Of a DNA stretch of 37,483 bases, positions 8,227 through 16,330 are shown one piece after another (the first letter of the stretch is position 1; the number at the start of each line of letters is the position of its first letter). The DNA is taken from NCBI GenBank assembly GCA_900316805.1, contig ONEJ01000101.1, positions 1-37,483 of the forward strand, given 5' to 3'. The position numbers and the translations under genes are program-made. The notes under the pieces are model-generated. The model ran no database searches and was not told where the DNA came from. It saw only the letters and a list, made by a program, of their open reading frames with translations. Origin of the DNA: an uncultured Lachnospiraceae bacterium. GTDB lineage: Bacteria; Bacillota; Clostridia; Lachnospirales; Lachnospiraceae.

Positions 8227-10293
8227 TTACATATCTTCCAGCGGTTCATTCAAAGGCTCCGTCCCCGGCACCACGAACCGTCCGTCCGCGATAATATCCT
8301 CCGTTGTCCCATCCTTACGGATCACCGTGATCCGGTCTAACTCATCGTAAGGAATGGTGATGTCTGTGTGACAGTTAAAATAAGCCTGTGACACATCCGT
8401 TTTCCGAAGCAGGGAAATCTCATTGTCCCTTGCCACGATGGCTCTTCCATCCGGATTATACGTCATATGATCCTCGTCATAGGTGTAGCAGGTATCCCCC
8501 ACGGCAAAGTGGGGACCGGTTTTCTCTGCGATGAGAATCGGCAGCTTATCTGAAATGTCATATTGCCTTGCCATCCGATAGGCGGTGGTATTGGTACCGA
8601 TGGCAAATTCGCCCATGGGCAATGTTTTGTGGTGGAAAAGGACGTTGTCCTCGATATACCGCCGGTTCTCCTCCTCCGATGTAAAGTTGGTGCAGGAATA
8701 ACGAACCACCCGTCCTTCCTCAAACTCCAGCTTCAGGTTTTCAAAACGCAGGTCATTGAGATAAACCTGGCTCACAAAAAGTGTCCCTTCCGTTCCCTTC
8801 AGTACCGGCGTGGTAAACACCTCTCCCACGGGAATATTCACATCTGCCACGCAGTTTTCAAAGGCCGTTTCCTTCTTCGAATCCGTAAGGGGATAGATTT
8901 TCACATACAGGTCTGTGCAGTTACCGTTTTTGCCGGTAATGTGAACCCGGTCCGCCGAATCCATAACCTCAATAATCTTCTGCTGCATATCCCGGTACAG
9001 GGTATAATCCAGCGTGTTAATCCGCAGGGTTTCTTCAAATATCGTTTCAAACTGCTCCCCGATGGAGGGCAGCGGAAAAGCAATAATGGTAAAGCTTCTC
9101 TCTTCCCCGTGAATATAGCGATTGATGAGACTGCTTTTCTCACTTCGCAAATGCACGGACAGCTTCTGCTGCTTTTCTTTATATTGCAGGCGCTCTTTCT
9201 TCTGCTGCGGAGCAAAAGGGGTCTGCCCGAATACATCGATGACCGCAGGTCCTCCGTACAATGGTGCCTGTTTCTTCTGCTGTTCCCACACCAGACGATC
9301 CACCTCAAGGCTGCGCTCCACAAAGGCCTTATCCAGCCATAAGGAGTCATCCTCCTTATGGTCATAGCTGTACTGCCGGTTCAGCGTAACAGAATAAGGC
9401 TTCAGCACCGGCTTTAACCCTATTTTTTCAAAATTGGAAACTGCTGCCCGTATCATGCGTTCAAAACCCATGGGATAACGGATCTCCACCACAGATTTTA
9501 AAGAAATATCTTTGCCGTTTGCGGCAAACCCAATCCGGTATCCTTCCGTAAAAACATCTGCCATGGACTGAATTTCTTCCTGTGGCAGTTTCCATAAAAA
9601 TACAGCGGTTTTCTTTTCATCCTCTCCGATGCACAATCCATACCGGTACAGATAGGAAGGCTCCGACAGATCCGCCTCCATCACAATGTCAAAAGCGAGA
9701 TGTCCCTTTGCCGGATCCAGCAGCCTTGTGATGGCTTCCTCGTTAAAGATTTCCGTGTAATCGTGCATAAAGGAATACAGGATATCCTTCAGTTCCTGTC
9801 CCCTCAGCTCCTTTGGATTTTCAAAACAGTTAAACAGTTCCACCAGAAGCTCTGCATAAATGCACAGGAAACGGATATCTCCCTCCATACAGTAGGGATA
9901 AATTCCGTGAATCTTTGCGTCTACAACAGAGAGAATCTGTCCGAACTCCTCTCCCAGCTTCTCTGCCGCAAAGGAAGGATTTGCATAGCTGTCTTTGTAA
10001 TCCGGTTCCTGCAGATCCAGAAACAGCCGGCGGTTTAACCGGATTCCATCCTTTTCGCTCATGGCAGACAGTTTCCCCTCAAGAGCCGCCTGCGTCAAGG
10101 CATAGAGGTTTAAAAGAAGGTCTGCCATCTGGACAAAATAGTCCTGATACCCTTCTTCGATGCTTCCGGCATGCTCACTTCGGATTTCCTCCAGCCGTTC
10201 CATCATAAGCTCCAGCCGCTCCCAGTATTCCTCGTTTCTACTGTTTTGCATTTCCTTATTTTCCATCGAACAAATAACCTCGGTTTCTACCAT
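8227..10293 (-). CDS. M29-family (thermophilic-type) aminopeptidase
   Basis: 688 residues, longer than the classical ~410-residue M29 enzymes because of a large N-terminal extension. The C-terminal third carries the M29 hallmarks: DVNIPVGEVFTTP, PMGEFAIGTN and AEKTGPHFAVGDT, which hold the metal-binding Glu and His residues of a two-metal exopeptidase. The N-terminal ~330 residues are helical and acidic, without a signal peptide, so the enzyme should be cytoplasmic and act in peptide turnover. The ATG at 10293 was taken; an in-frame ATG at 10266 is equally possible, and neither has a strong ribosome site. Long M29 proteins of this type are common in Clostridia (from memory). Confidence 0.85.
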   Translation of the reverse strand: MVETEVICSMENKEMQNSRNEEYWERLELMMERLEEIRSEHAGSIEEGYQDYFVQMADLLLNLYALTQAALEGKLSAMSEKDGIRLNRRLFLDLQEPDYKDSYANPSFAAEKLGEEFGQILSVVDAKIHGIYPYCMEGDIRFLCIYAELLVELFNCFENPKELRGQELKDILYSFMHDYTEIFNEEAITRLLDPAKGHLAFDIVMEADLSEPSYLYRYGLCIGEDEKKTAVFLWKLPQEEIQSMADVFTEGYRIGFAANGKDISLKSVVEIRYPMGFERMIRAAVSNFEKIGLKPVLKPYSVTLNRQYSYDHKEDDSLWLDKAFVERSLEVDRLVWEQQKKQAPLYGGPAVIDVFGQTPFAPQQKKERLQYKEKQQKLSVHLRSEKSSLINRYIHGEERSFTIIAFPLPSIGEQFETIFEETLRINTLDYTLYRDMQQKIIEVMDSADRVHITGKNGNCTDLYVKIYPLTDSKKETAFENCVADVNIPVGEVFTTPVLKGTEGTLFVSQVYLNDLRFENLKLEFEEGRVVRYSCTNFTSEEENRRYIEDNVLFHHKTLPMGEFAIGTNTTAYRMARQYDISDKLPILIAEKTGPHFAVGDTCYTYDEDHMTYNPDGRAIVARDNEISLLRKTDVSQAYFNCHTDITIPYDELDRITVIRKDGTTEDIIADGRFVVPGTEPLNEPLEDM

Positions 10294-10356
10294 GATACTT
10301 TCTGTTTGTCAAAATGTCTCTGCCACCAGCTGGCGATTCACAGCCCCGGCATATCG

Positions 10357-10686
10357 TTATAGGAAAAACCCCAGCACATATGTGCCGCCCCAGCACACCA
10401 GTCCCAGCACCGCCAGAAAGCAGGAGAGCCGCGGGAACAGTTTAAAGGAGTCCTCCTCCTTCAGACTCCCCGCTGCCACCACCAGCACCACAATGGACAA
10501 AAGCACCGCCATAACACCTGCGCTGCCAAAATAAGCGGACAGCCTGCCATCGCAGCGAAAAGCCAGTATCACAAATACCAGATACCAGACCAGCAGAAGT
10601 CCCGCCAGAATGGAGGCTGCAATCCCCCGCTTCGAATGTGTTTTTTCCGTAAATTTATAAGAGCCGCGTCTTCTGCGCTTCCTCAT
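10357..10686 (-). CDS. Small basic membrane protein (possibly DUF6142-like)
   Basis: 109 residues from the ATG at 10686, which has AAAGGAA 6 bases upstream; the open frame further upstream is not supported by codon sense or a ribosome site. The N-terminus is highly basic (RKRRRRGSYKF) followed by TEKTHSKRGI, then three hydrophobic segments (about 25-45, 57-77, 87-107). The positive N-terminus should be cytoplasmic. The TEKTHSKRG block reminds me of DUF6142 proteins from Lachnospiraceae, which I cannot verify here. No function is assigned. It lies between the VanZ-like and aminopeptidase genes. Confidence 0.75.
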   Translation of the reverse strand: MRKRRRRGSYKFTEKTHSKRGIAASILAGLLLVWYLVFVILAFRCDGRLSAYFGSAGVMAVLLSIVVLVVAAGSLKEEDSFKLFPRLSCFLAVLGLVCWGGTYVLGFFL

Positions 10687-10763
10687 ATGATTTCCTTTCC
10701 GTCGATCTTCTTTCTGTAATCCATGCTTTGCCAACACATACAGGGATTCCGGACATTTGATGT

Positions 10764-10780
10764 TCCTGTATCTTACAGGA
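10764..10780. promoter_or_regulatory. TCCTGTA/TACAGGA inverted repeat
   Basis: TCCTGTA (10764-10770) and TACAGGA (10774-10780) are 7-bp inverted half-sites with a 3-nt spacer, in the 112-bp gap before the small membrane protein gene. The same half-sites are fused without a spacer at 8198-8213. The differing spacing argues against a single rigid dimer site. Confidence 0.35.
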
Positions 10781-10798
10781 TATCCCGGTACATCTGAA

Positions 10799-11278
10799 TT
10801 AATTCTGCTTTCGCATCCATAATCCATGAAGAACCCTGTATATCAGGTATCCAAGAATCCCGCCCAGGGTATTTAAAATCAGATCGTCCACATCAAAACA
10901 CCCCAGCTTTGTCAGAAGCTGCACCGTTTCCACCGACAGGGAAAAGAGAAAGCTAAGGACCAGGATCTGCATTCCGTTTAATTTCTTTCCCGTAACTGCC
11001 GGAAGGAAAAATCCCATGGGCATAAAGGCGATGATATTTCCGAATACATTGACGAAAAACGCATGAAATCCCACCACATGGCGGTAACGGATAAACCTTG
11101 TAATCTCCTTGAAGGGTGTCAGATTATACCTGAAGGGGATCCGATCATACTGGTATCCCGTATGCTGCGCCTGGATTCTCCCAAATCCTTCCGAAAAAAA
11201 CAAAAAGTACAGAAGCAGAACCAGATAACAGACAAACAGAAACACCGCCCAGCCCCTGTGGCGCTTACTTGCAGCCAT
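10799..11278 (-). CDS. VanZ-like membrane protein
   Basis: 159 residues from the ATG at 11278. VanZ-family landmarks are present: YNLTPFKEI, NVFGNIIAFMPMGFFLP, and SVETVQLL followed by FDVDDLILNTLGGILGY. Four membrane segments are predicted by eye (about 9-30, 70-90, 98-116, 128-150). VanZ itself lowers teicoplanin susceptibility, but most chromosomal homologues have no known role. The gene overlaps the end of pyrE. A TTG start at 11299 with AAAGG 6 bases upstream would add 7 residues and is a real alternative, as the ATG lacks its own ribosome site. Confidence 0.87.
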   Translation of the reverse strand: MAASKRHRGWAVFLFVCYLVLLLYFLFFSEGFGRIQAQHTGYQYDRIPFRYNLTPFKEITRFIRYRHVVGFHAFFVNVFGNIIAFMPMGFFLPAVTGKKLNGMQILVLSFLFSLSVETVQLLTKLGCFDVDDLILNTLGGILGYLIYRVLHGLWMRKQN

Positions 11279-11945
11279 ACTGTTCGTAATACTTGTCAAT
11301 CTGTGCCTTTAAGGTGTCATCGATCACAACCTTCCCCTGACAGGTGTGGTTGTACAGATGCTCTACCACTTCCTCCATGGTGACAATGGCTCTTGCCTCA
11401 AAACCATAGGTTTCCCGAATCTCATCCAATGCGCTCATCTTGCCGCCCAGACCTACCTCCATGCGGTTTAAGCTGACCATCAGCCCTACGATGGTAACGT
11501 CTGCGGCACCACGAACCTTCGGCACCGTCTCCTCCATGGACTTTCCGGAGGTGGTCACGTCCTCGATCATCACCACGCGGTCTCCATCCTTCAAGCTGCT
11601 TCCCAGGAAACCGCCCTTGTCTGCACCGTGATCCTTAGCTTCCTTTCGGTCAGAGCAGTAACGGATCTCCCTGCCATATAATTTGCTGTATGCGATGGCT
11701 GTAACCACCGCAATGGGAATTCCCTTATAAGCCGGTCCGAAGAGCACGTCAAAATCATCCCCGTAATTCTCATGAATTGCCTTGGCATAGTACTCTCCCA
11801 GACGCATCAGCTGGCTGCCGGTCACGTAAGCTCCCGCATTCATAAAAAATGGCGATTTTCGACCACTCTTCAAGGTAAAATCGCCAAATTTTAACACATC
11901 ACTTTCCACCATAAATTCAATAAATTCTTCTTTATATGCTTCCAT
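11265..11945 (-). CDS. pyrE: Orotate phosphoribosyltransferase
   Basis: Adds the ribose-phosphate of PRPP to orotate, forming OMP. 226 residues, normal length. The PRPP-binding motif is VVMIEDVTTSGKSM, and the N-terminal LKSGRKSPFFMNAG and the FGPAYKGIPIA loop are typical of PyrE. It is separated from pyrD by an intrinsic terminator and a half palindromic element, and has its own promoter at 11999-12027, so it forms a unit distinct from pyrCFKD. AGGAGG precedes the ATG. Confidence 0.97.
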   Translation of the reverse strand: MEAYKEEFIEFMVESDVLKFGDFTLKSGRKSPFFMNAGAYVTGSQLMRLGEYYAKAIHENYGDDFDVLFGPAYKGIPIAVVTAIAYSKLYGREIRYCSDRKEAKDHGADKGGFLGSSLKDGDRVVMIEDVTTSGKSMEETVPKVRGAADVTIVGLMVSLNRMEVGLGGKMSALDEIRETYGFEARAIVTMEEVVEHLYNHTCQGKVVIDDTLKAQIDKYYEQYGCK

Positions 11946-11998
11946 TTATTCTAAAACCTCCTGTTATCAAGGCATGCCGCCTATTGGATATCGACCCT

Positions 11999-12027
11999 AT
12001 TCTATCATAAAAGCCTGACTGTTTCAA
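11999..12027 (-). promoter_or_regulatory. pyrE promoter
   Basis: Minus-strand TTGAAA (12022-12027) and TAGAAT (11999-12004) with 17-bp spacing, about 54 bp upstream of the pyrE start and just downstream of the pyrD terminator. Confidence 0.6.
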
Positions 12028-12053
12028 TGCGAAATTGCACTGCTTTTATTGAC

Positions 12054-12088
12054 AAAAAGGCGTATGAAATCATCCAATCTCATACGCC
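12054..12088 (-). terminator. Intrinsic terminator after pyrD
   Basis: GGCGTATGA (12059-12067) pairs perfectly with TCATACGCC (12080-12088). On the minus strand the stem is followed by five U (12054-12058). It ends the pyrCFKD transcript before pyrE. Confidence 0.85.
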
Positions 12089-12117
12089 AGGGTCTCTGAG
12101 CAATATTCCTTTATGGG

Positions 12118-12203
12118 AACTTCCCACATGGATTTCCCGCGTTTTTGTCCGCCACCGGGATTCTCCGGGAATGAGGAGTGGGCGGATAGCGAAATCAGCG
12201 GCA
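12118..12203. repeat. Half copy of the palindromic element, after pyrD
   Basis: The first 21 bases (12118-12138) are identical to one end of the 7323-7635 palindrome. GGATTCTCCGGG (12158-12169) and GGATAGCG (12184-12191) align with 7365-7376 and 7380-7387. The second arm is missing, so this copy cannot form the long hairpin. It abuts the pyrD stop codon (12212). Confidence 0.75.
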
Positions 12204-12211
12204 AACTGCCA

Positions 12212-13120
12212 TCAGCGCTCGTGCACCGCGCCCACCAGCTCGCGAATGTCACTTACCTGATACTTTCTCATATAGTCTTCAATTCCTGCAACAATTTTTT
12301 CCGTCACAGCAGGATCCGTAAAGTTGGCAGTTCCAACAGATACTGCAGTGGCTCCCGCAAGGATCATCTCGATGGCATCCTCCGCGTTCATGATTCCGCC
12401 CATACCGATGATGGGGAGATTCACTGCCTGAGCCGTCTGATATACCATCCGCACAGCCACCGGATGGACCGCAGGTCCCGACATGCCGCCGGTCTTATTA
12501 GCCAGCACAAAGCAGCGGCGGTTGATATCGATTTTCATTCCCGTAATGGTGTTGATGAGGGAAAGGGCATCAGCTCCCCCTGCCTCGGCGGCTTTCGCCA
12601 TCTCCGTAATATCCGTCACATTGGGGCTTAACTTCATGATCACCGGCTGCTTCGCATGGTTTTTCATCTCTCTGGTGATAGCCTCCACCGCCTTGGGATC
12701 CTGTCCAAAAGCAATGCCGCCCTCCTTTACGTTGGGGCAGGAAATATTGATTTCCAGCATATCCACCGGTTCATCGGAAAGGCGCTCTACCACCTCCACA
12801 TACTCCTCGGTGGAATGTCCGCACACGTTCACAATAATCTTCGTATCATATTTCTTCAAAAAGGGAATGTCCCTCTGGCAGAAAAGCTCGATGCCGGGAT
12901 TCTGCAGCCCCACGGCGTTTAGCATACCGCCATAAACCTCTGCCACACGGGGTGTGGGATTTCCTTCCCATGGCACATTGGCAACACCTTTCGTTACCAC
13001 CGCCCCCAGCTTATTTAAATCCACAAACTCGCTGTACTCTGCTCCTGACCCGAAGGTTCCGGAAGCTGTCATCACCGGGTTCTTTAATGTAACTCCGCAC
13101 AGATTCACACTGGTATTCAT
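12212..13120 (-). CDS. pyrD: Dihydroorotate dehydrogenase, class 1B catalytic subunit
   Basis: Oxidises dihydroorotate to orotate with FMN. 302 residues. The active-site Cys is in EINISCPNVKEGG, characteristic of class 1 enzymes. TASGTFGSG at the N-terminus and GMGGIMNAEDAIEMILAGA near the C-terminus are the FMN phosphate-binding parts. The adjacent pyrK makes this the NAD-linked class 1B heterotetramer. Its ATG overlaps the pyrK stop by one base (TAATG), implying coupled 1:1 synthesis. Confidence 0.97.
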   Translation of the reverse strand: MNTSVNLCGVTLKNPVMTASGTFGSGAEYSEFVDLNKLGAVVTKGVANVPWEGNPTPRVAEVYGGMLNAVGLQNPGIELFCQRDIPFLKKYDTKIIVNVCGHSTEEYVEVVERLSDEPVDMLEINISCPNVKEGGIAFGQDPKAVEAITREMKNHAKQPVIMKLSPNVTDITEMAKAAEAGGADALSLINTITGMKIDINRRCFVLANKTGGMSGPAVHPVAVRMVYQTAQAVNLPIIGMGGIMNAEDAIEMILAGATAVSVGTANFTDPAVTEKIVAGIEDYMRKYQVSDIRELVGAVHER

Positions 13121-13911
13121 TACAGCTCTACCTCCTTCGCATCAAAGACCGGACCTTCCTTACAGATCCGCTTGTTCTTTACATTGGAATGTTCATCCTT
13201 CTCCTTCGACTTGCAGACGCAGGCAAGGCAGGCACCGATTCCACAGGCCATGCGCTCCTCCATGGAAATATAGCAGTCCATTCCCTGCTCAGCTGCATAC
13301 GCCTTCAGTGCCCGAAGCATGGGTGTAGGGCCACAGGCATAGATCACATCTGCTGTAAGCCCATTCTCCCGGATTGCATCCAGCACATTCCCCTTTGTAC
13401 CCACACTGCCATCCTCGGTTGCCACAATGGTCTCGCCCCAGGCTTCAAATTCCTCTTTCAAAAAGGTATTGGCATCCCGGTATCCCATGACGATCTGAAA
13501 CTCTGCCGATGAATTTTCTTTCATCTGCTTTGCCAGTTCCAGCATCGGCGGTACACCAATTCCTCCGCCGATCAGGAATGCTTTTTTGCCCGGCTCTACC
13601 GTAAAGCCATTGCCCAAAGGCCCTAAAATACGAACAGAATCTCCCTCTTTCCATTTGGAAAATTCCTCTGTTCCGGTGCCCTCCCCTGTGACCCGGTACA
13701 CCAGCCGCAGCGTGCCCTTCTCCCCATCAATACCACACAGGCTGATGGGTCTTGGCAGAAGCTTGCTGGCATCTGCGCTGTACACCGATACAAACTGACC
13801 GGCCTTCGCATGGGCCGCGATGTCCTTCGTCTGAATTGTAAGATCAAAGATGCCGGCTCCGAGGCTTTTCTGTGAAACCACTACTGCCGTCTCTTGAAAT
13901 TTTTCGCTCAT
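13120..13911 (-). CDS. pyrK: Dihydroorotate dehydrogenase electron transfer subunit
   Basis: Passes electrons from PyrD FMN to NAD through FAD and a [2Fe-2S] cluster. 263 residues, normal length. The FAD-binding motif is LPRPISLCGID, the NAD-binding glycine loop is LIGGGIGVPPM, and the cluster cysteines are in CGIGACLACVC with a fourth Cys in KRICKEGP. It lies between pyrF and pyrD on the same transcript. Confidence 0.97.
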   Translation of the reverse strand: MSEKFQETAVVVSQKSLGAGIFDLTIQTKDIAAHAKAGQFVSVYSADASKLLPRPISLCGIDGEKGTLRLVYRVTGEGTGTEEFSKWKEGDSVRILGPLGNGFTVEPGKKAFLIGGGIGVPPMLELAKQMKENSSAEFQIVMGYRDANTFLKEEFEAWGETIVATEDGSVGTKGNVLDAIRENGLTADVIYACGPTPMLRALKAYAAEQGMDCYISMEERMACGIGACLACVCKSKEKDEHSNVKNKRICKEGPVFDAKEVEL

Positions 13912-13941
13912 TTTCTTTCTCCTGACCTGGTATTTCTTTTA

Positions 13942-13980
13942 AATGGGCGGCACAGCTTGTTTTCCGCTCTGACGCCCATT
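13942..13980 (-). other. Hairpin between pyrF and pyrK
   Basis: AATGGGCG (13942-13949) and CGCCCATT (13973-13980) are perfect 8-bp inverted repeats in the 84-bp gap. On the minus strand the stem is followed by TTAAAAG, too poor in U for a clear terminator. It may stabilise or process the polycistronic mRNA or reduce read-through. Confidence 0.45.
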
Positions 13981-13995
13981 ATCTCTGTTTCCAAC

Positions 13996-14928
13996 CTATT
14001 TATTCTCAAGTGCCCCGGAAATATCCGCGATCATATCCTCTACCGCAAGGCGGGATGCCTCCGCAAAATTCTCCGGTGTGATACCTTTCTCTTTGTACTT
14101 ATCCTGCTTATAAGCGGCGATAATTCCACGGGAGGAATTGACAATTGCTCCCAGTCCGTCCTCGTTGAAAAAATGCACCAGATCCTTGCCCTGTCCGCCC
14201 TGAGCGCCATAGCCAGGTACTAAGATAAAGGACTTGGGCATGATCTTACGTAAGATTTTCCCTTGTTCGGGGTAAGTAGCTCCTACAACGGCTCCCACAT
14301 AGCTGTAGGAATCTCCCATGCAGTCACTGCCCCACTCGGCAACCTTCTCGCCTACCAGTTCGTAGAGGGGACGGCCGTCAATCAGGCGGTCCTGGAACTC
14401 CCCGCTGGAAGGATTGGAAGTCTTTACCAGAATAAAAATACCCTTTCTCTCTTCCTTGCAGACATCTACGAAGGGCTTGATGCCATCGGTTCCAAGATAA
14501 GGATTAACCGTAGCAAAATCCTCATCAAAGCCGGCATAGCTCTTGCTGCCGATCTGCACCCTGCCCAGATGACCTGTGGCATAAGCTGCGGAGGTGGATC
14601 CGATATCCCCCCGCTTCACATCGCCAATCACCACCAGATCCTTCTCGTGGCAGTAGTCCACGGTTTTCTGGAAAGCCTTCACGCCCTCGAGACCAAACTG
14701 CTCATACATGGCGATCTGAGGCTTTACCGCCGGAATCAGGTCGTAGGTGGCATCCACAATGGCTTTATTGTACTGCCAGATGGCTTCCGCTGCACCTGCC
14801 GGGGTCTCTCCGAACTCCTCAAAAGCCTTTTGCTGGATATGCTCCGGCACATAGGACAGCATAGGATCCAGTCCCACTACGATAGGAGCTTTCGTCTTCT
14901 TTATTTTCTCGATCAATTTGTTAATCAT
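13996..14928 (-). CDS. pyrF: Orotidine 5'-phosphate decarboxylase, type 2
   Basis: Decarboxylates OMP to UMP, the last pathway step. At 310 residues it belongs to the longer type 2 group. The catalytic Asp-Lys-Asp array is in IGDVKRGDIGSTS; substrate-binding blocks are VVGLDPML at the N-terminus and LVPGYGAQGGQG and IVNSSRGI near the C-terminus. It is the second gene after pyrC, 59 bp downstream. Confidence 0.97.
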   Translation of the reverse strand: MINKLIEKIKKTKAPIVVGLDPMLSYVPEHIQQKAFEEFGETPAGAAEAIWQYNKAIVDATYDLIPAVKPQIAMYEQFGLEGVKAFQKTVDYCHEKDLVVIGDVKRGDIGSTSAAYATGHLGRVQIGSKSYAGFDEDFATVNPYLGTDGIKPFVDVCKEERKGIFILVKTSNPSSGEFQDRLIDGRPLYELVGEKVAEWGSDCMGDSYSYVGAVVGATYPEQGKILRKIMPKSFILVPGYGAQGGQGKDLVHFFNEDGLGAIVNSSRGIIAAYKQDKYKEKGITPENFAEASRLAVEDMIADISGALENK

Positions 14929-14987
14929 GTCTTTTTCCCCTTCTTCCTTTTTACTATTTCATGATTCCAAGAAATTCAAAACCATGA

Positions 14988-16325
14988 TCATTTTTTCCTG
15001 ATTTCGTTATATACTACAGTTCCATCACAGATGGTACACTTCACGCGGCCGGTGACCTCTCTGCCATCAAAAGGTGTATTCCTTCCTTTCGAAGCAAAGG
15101 TATTTTTGTCAATCTTATATGTTTCTTCCGGATCAAAGATTACAAGATCCGCCGCCTTCCCCGGTGCAATATTTCCCTTGTCCAGACCGATGATCTTCGC
15201 AGGATTATAGCTCATTTTCTCTGCCATCTGCATAGGGGTCAGATAACCTCCCATCACCAGTTCCGAATAGGTCAGGCAGGCAGCCGTCTCCAGCCCAACG
15301 ATTCCAAAGGGAGCCTTCTTCATGGACTGATTTTTATCCTCAAAGGTATGAGGTGCATGATCTGTGGAAATCACATCCATGATGCCATCCCGCAGACCTT
15401 TTTTTAATGCCTCCACATCCTCCTTTCTGCGGAGGGGTGGATTCATCTTATAATTGGTATCCACATCCAGATCGCTGGGAAGGAAAATTCCCGCAGCCAA
15501 CTCCGGCTCATGAGCCCTGATATCATCGGAGGTCAGGGTAAAGTGATGGGGACAAACCTCGGCAGACACACGGACACCCAGATCCTTGGCAAATTTTACC
15601 AGCGCAACAGAATCCTTTGTGGAACAGTGGCACAGATGCAGGTGTACCCCGGTCTCCCTCGCCAGAATAATATCTCGGGCCACGATCACATCCTCCACAG
15701 CATTTGAAATGCCCGGCATATGGAATTCCTCCGCCTTTTCGTCAGCATTCATTACTCCCGGCCCTGCAAGGGTCTTGTCCTCACAATGGGCCAGCACCGG
15801 AATGCCAAGTCTTTGTGCTTCCCGCATTCCCTCTCTGCAGAGCTTTGCATCCATCACGGACTTTCCGTCCTCGCTGACAGCAGGAATTCCGGCTTTTACC
15901 ATGGCCTCCATATCAGAGAGAACTGTTCCCTCCTGCCCCTTTGTGATGGCTCCCACCTGGAGCACATGGATGCAGTGACCATTTTCTGCCTTCCTGTGGA
16001 CATAGTTGATCACGTCCGGATTATCGGCCACCGGGCGAGTGTTGGGCATGGTAAGCACGGTGGTATAGCCACCGTGGGCAGCTGCCTCCATCCCGGAAAA
16101 AATGTCCTCTTTCTGTTCAAATCCGGGATCTCTGAAATGCACATGCAGATCAATAAAGCCCGGCATCACATAACAGCCCTCAGCAGAAATCGTCCGGTCT
16201 GCATTCTCCCCCGAAAGATCTGCCTCAATTTTTTCAATCTTGTTTCCCTTAATCAGGACATCCGCTTTTTCATCCAGCCCGGTTGCCGGATTCAGCACAT
16301 GTCCTCCCTTAACCAATAATGTCAT
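14988..16325 (-). CDS. pyrC: Dihydroorotase, class I
   Basis: Cyclises carbamoyl aspartate to dihydroorotate. 445 residues, the class I length. The metal site is LHVHFRDPG (HxH), with further ligands in the HLCHCS and HHFTLT segments and the catalytic Asp in STDHAPH. The start lies only 5 bases after the papain-like protease stop; AGAGGA within the end of the protease gene supplies the ribosome site. No pyrB or carAB is in the window, so the earlier steps are encoded elsewhere. Confidence 0.97.
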   Translation of the reverse strand: MTLLVKGGHVLNPATGLDEKADVLIKGNKIEKIEADLSGENADRTISAEGCYVMPGFIDLHVHFRDPGFEQKEDIFSGMEAAAHGGYTTVLTMPNTRPVADNPDVINYVHRKAENGHCIHVLQVGAITKGQEGTVLSDMEAMVKAGIPAVSEDGKSVMDAKLCREGMREAQRLGIPVLAHCEDKTLAGPGVMNADEKAEEFHMPGISNAVEDVIVARDIILARETGVHLHLCHCSTKDSVALVKFAKDLGVRVSAEVCPHHFTLTSDDIRAHEPELAAGIFLPSDLDVDTNYKMNPPLRRKEDVEALKKGLRDGIMDVISTDHAPHTFEDKNQSMKKAPFGIVGLETAACLTYSELVMGGYLTPMQMAEKMSYNPAKIIGLDKGNIAPGKAADLVIFDPEETYKIDKNTFASKGRNTPFDGREVTGRVKCTICDGTVVYNEIRKK

Positions 16326-16330
16326 ACCTT

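Noticed and set aside
8563-9342. 259-codon plus-strand open frame
   Set aside because: Antisense shadow of the M29 aminopeptidase gene.
10284-10312. TTGACA-17-TAGAAA promoter for the M29 gene
   Set aside because: It would overlap the first codons and leave almost no leader or ribosome site for the internal start.
12089-16330. PyrR-type attenuators in the pyr cluster
   Set aside because: No PyrR-binding loop with adjacent antiterminator and terminator was seen; the pyrD terminator precedes the pyrE promoter, so it is not an attenuator.
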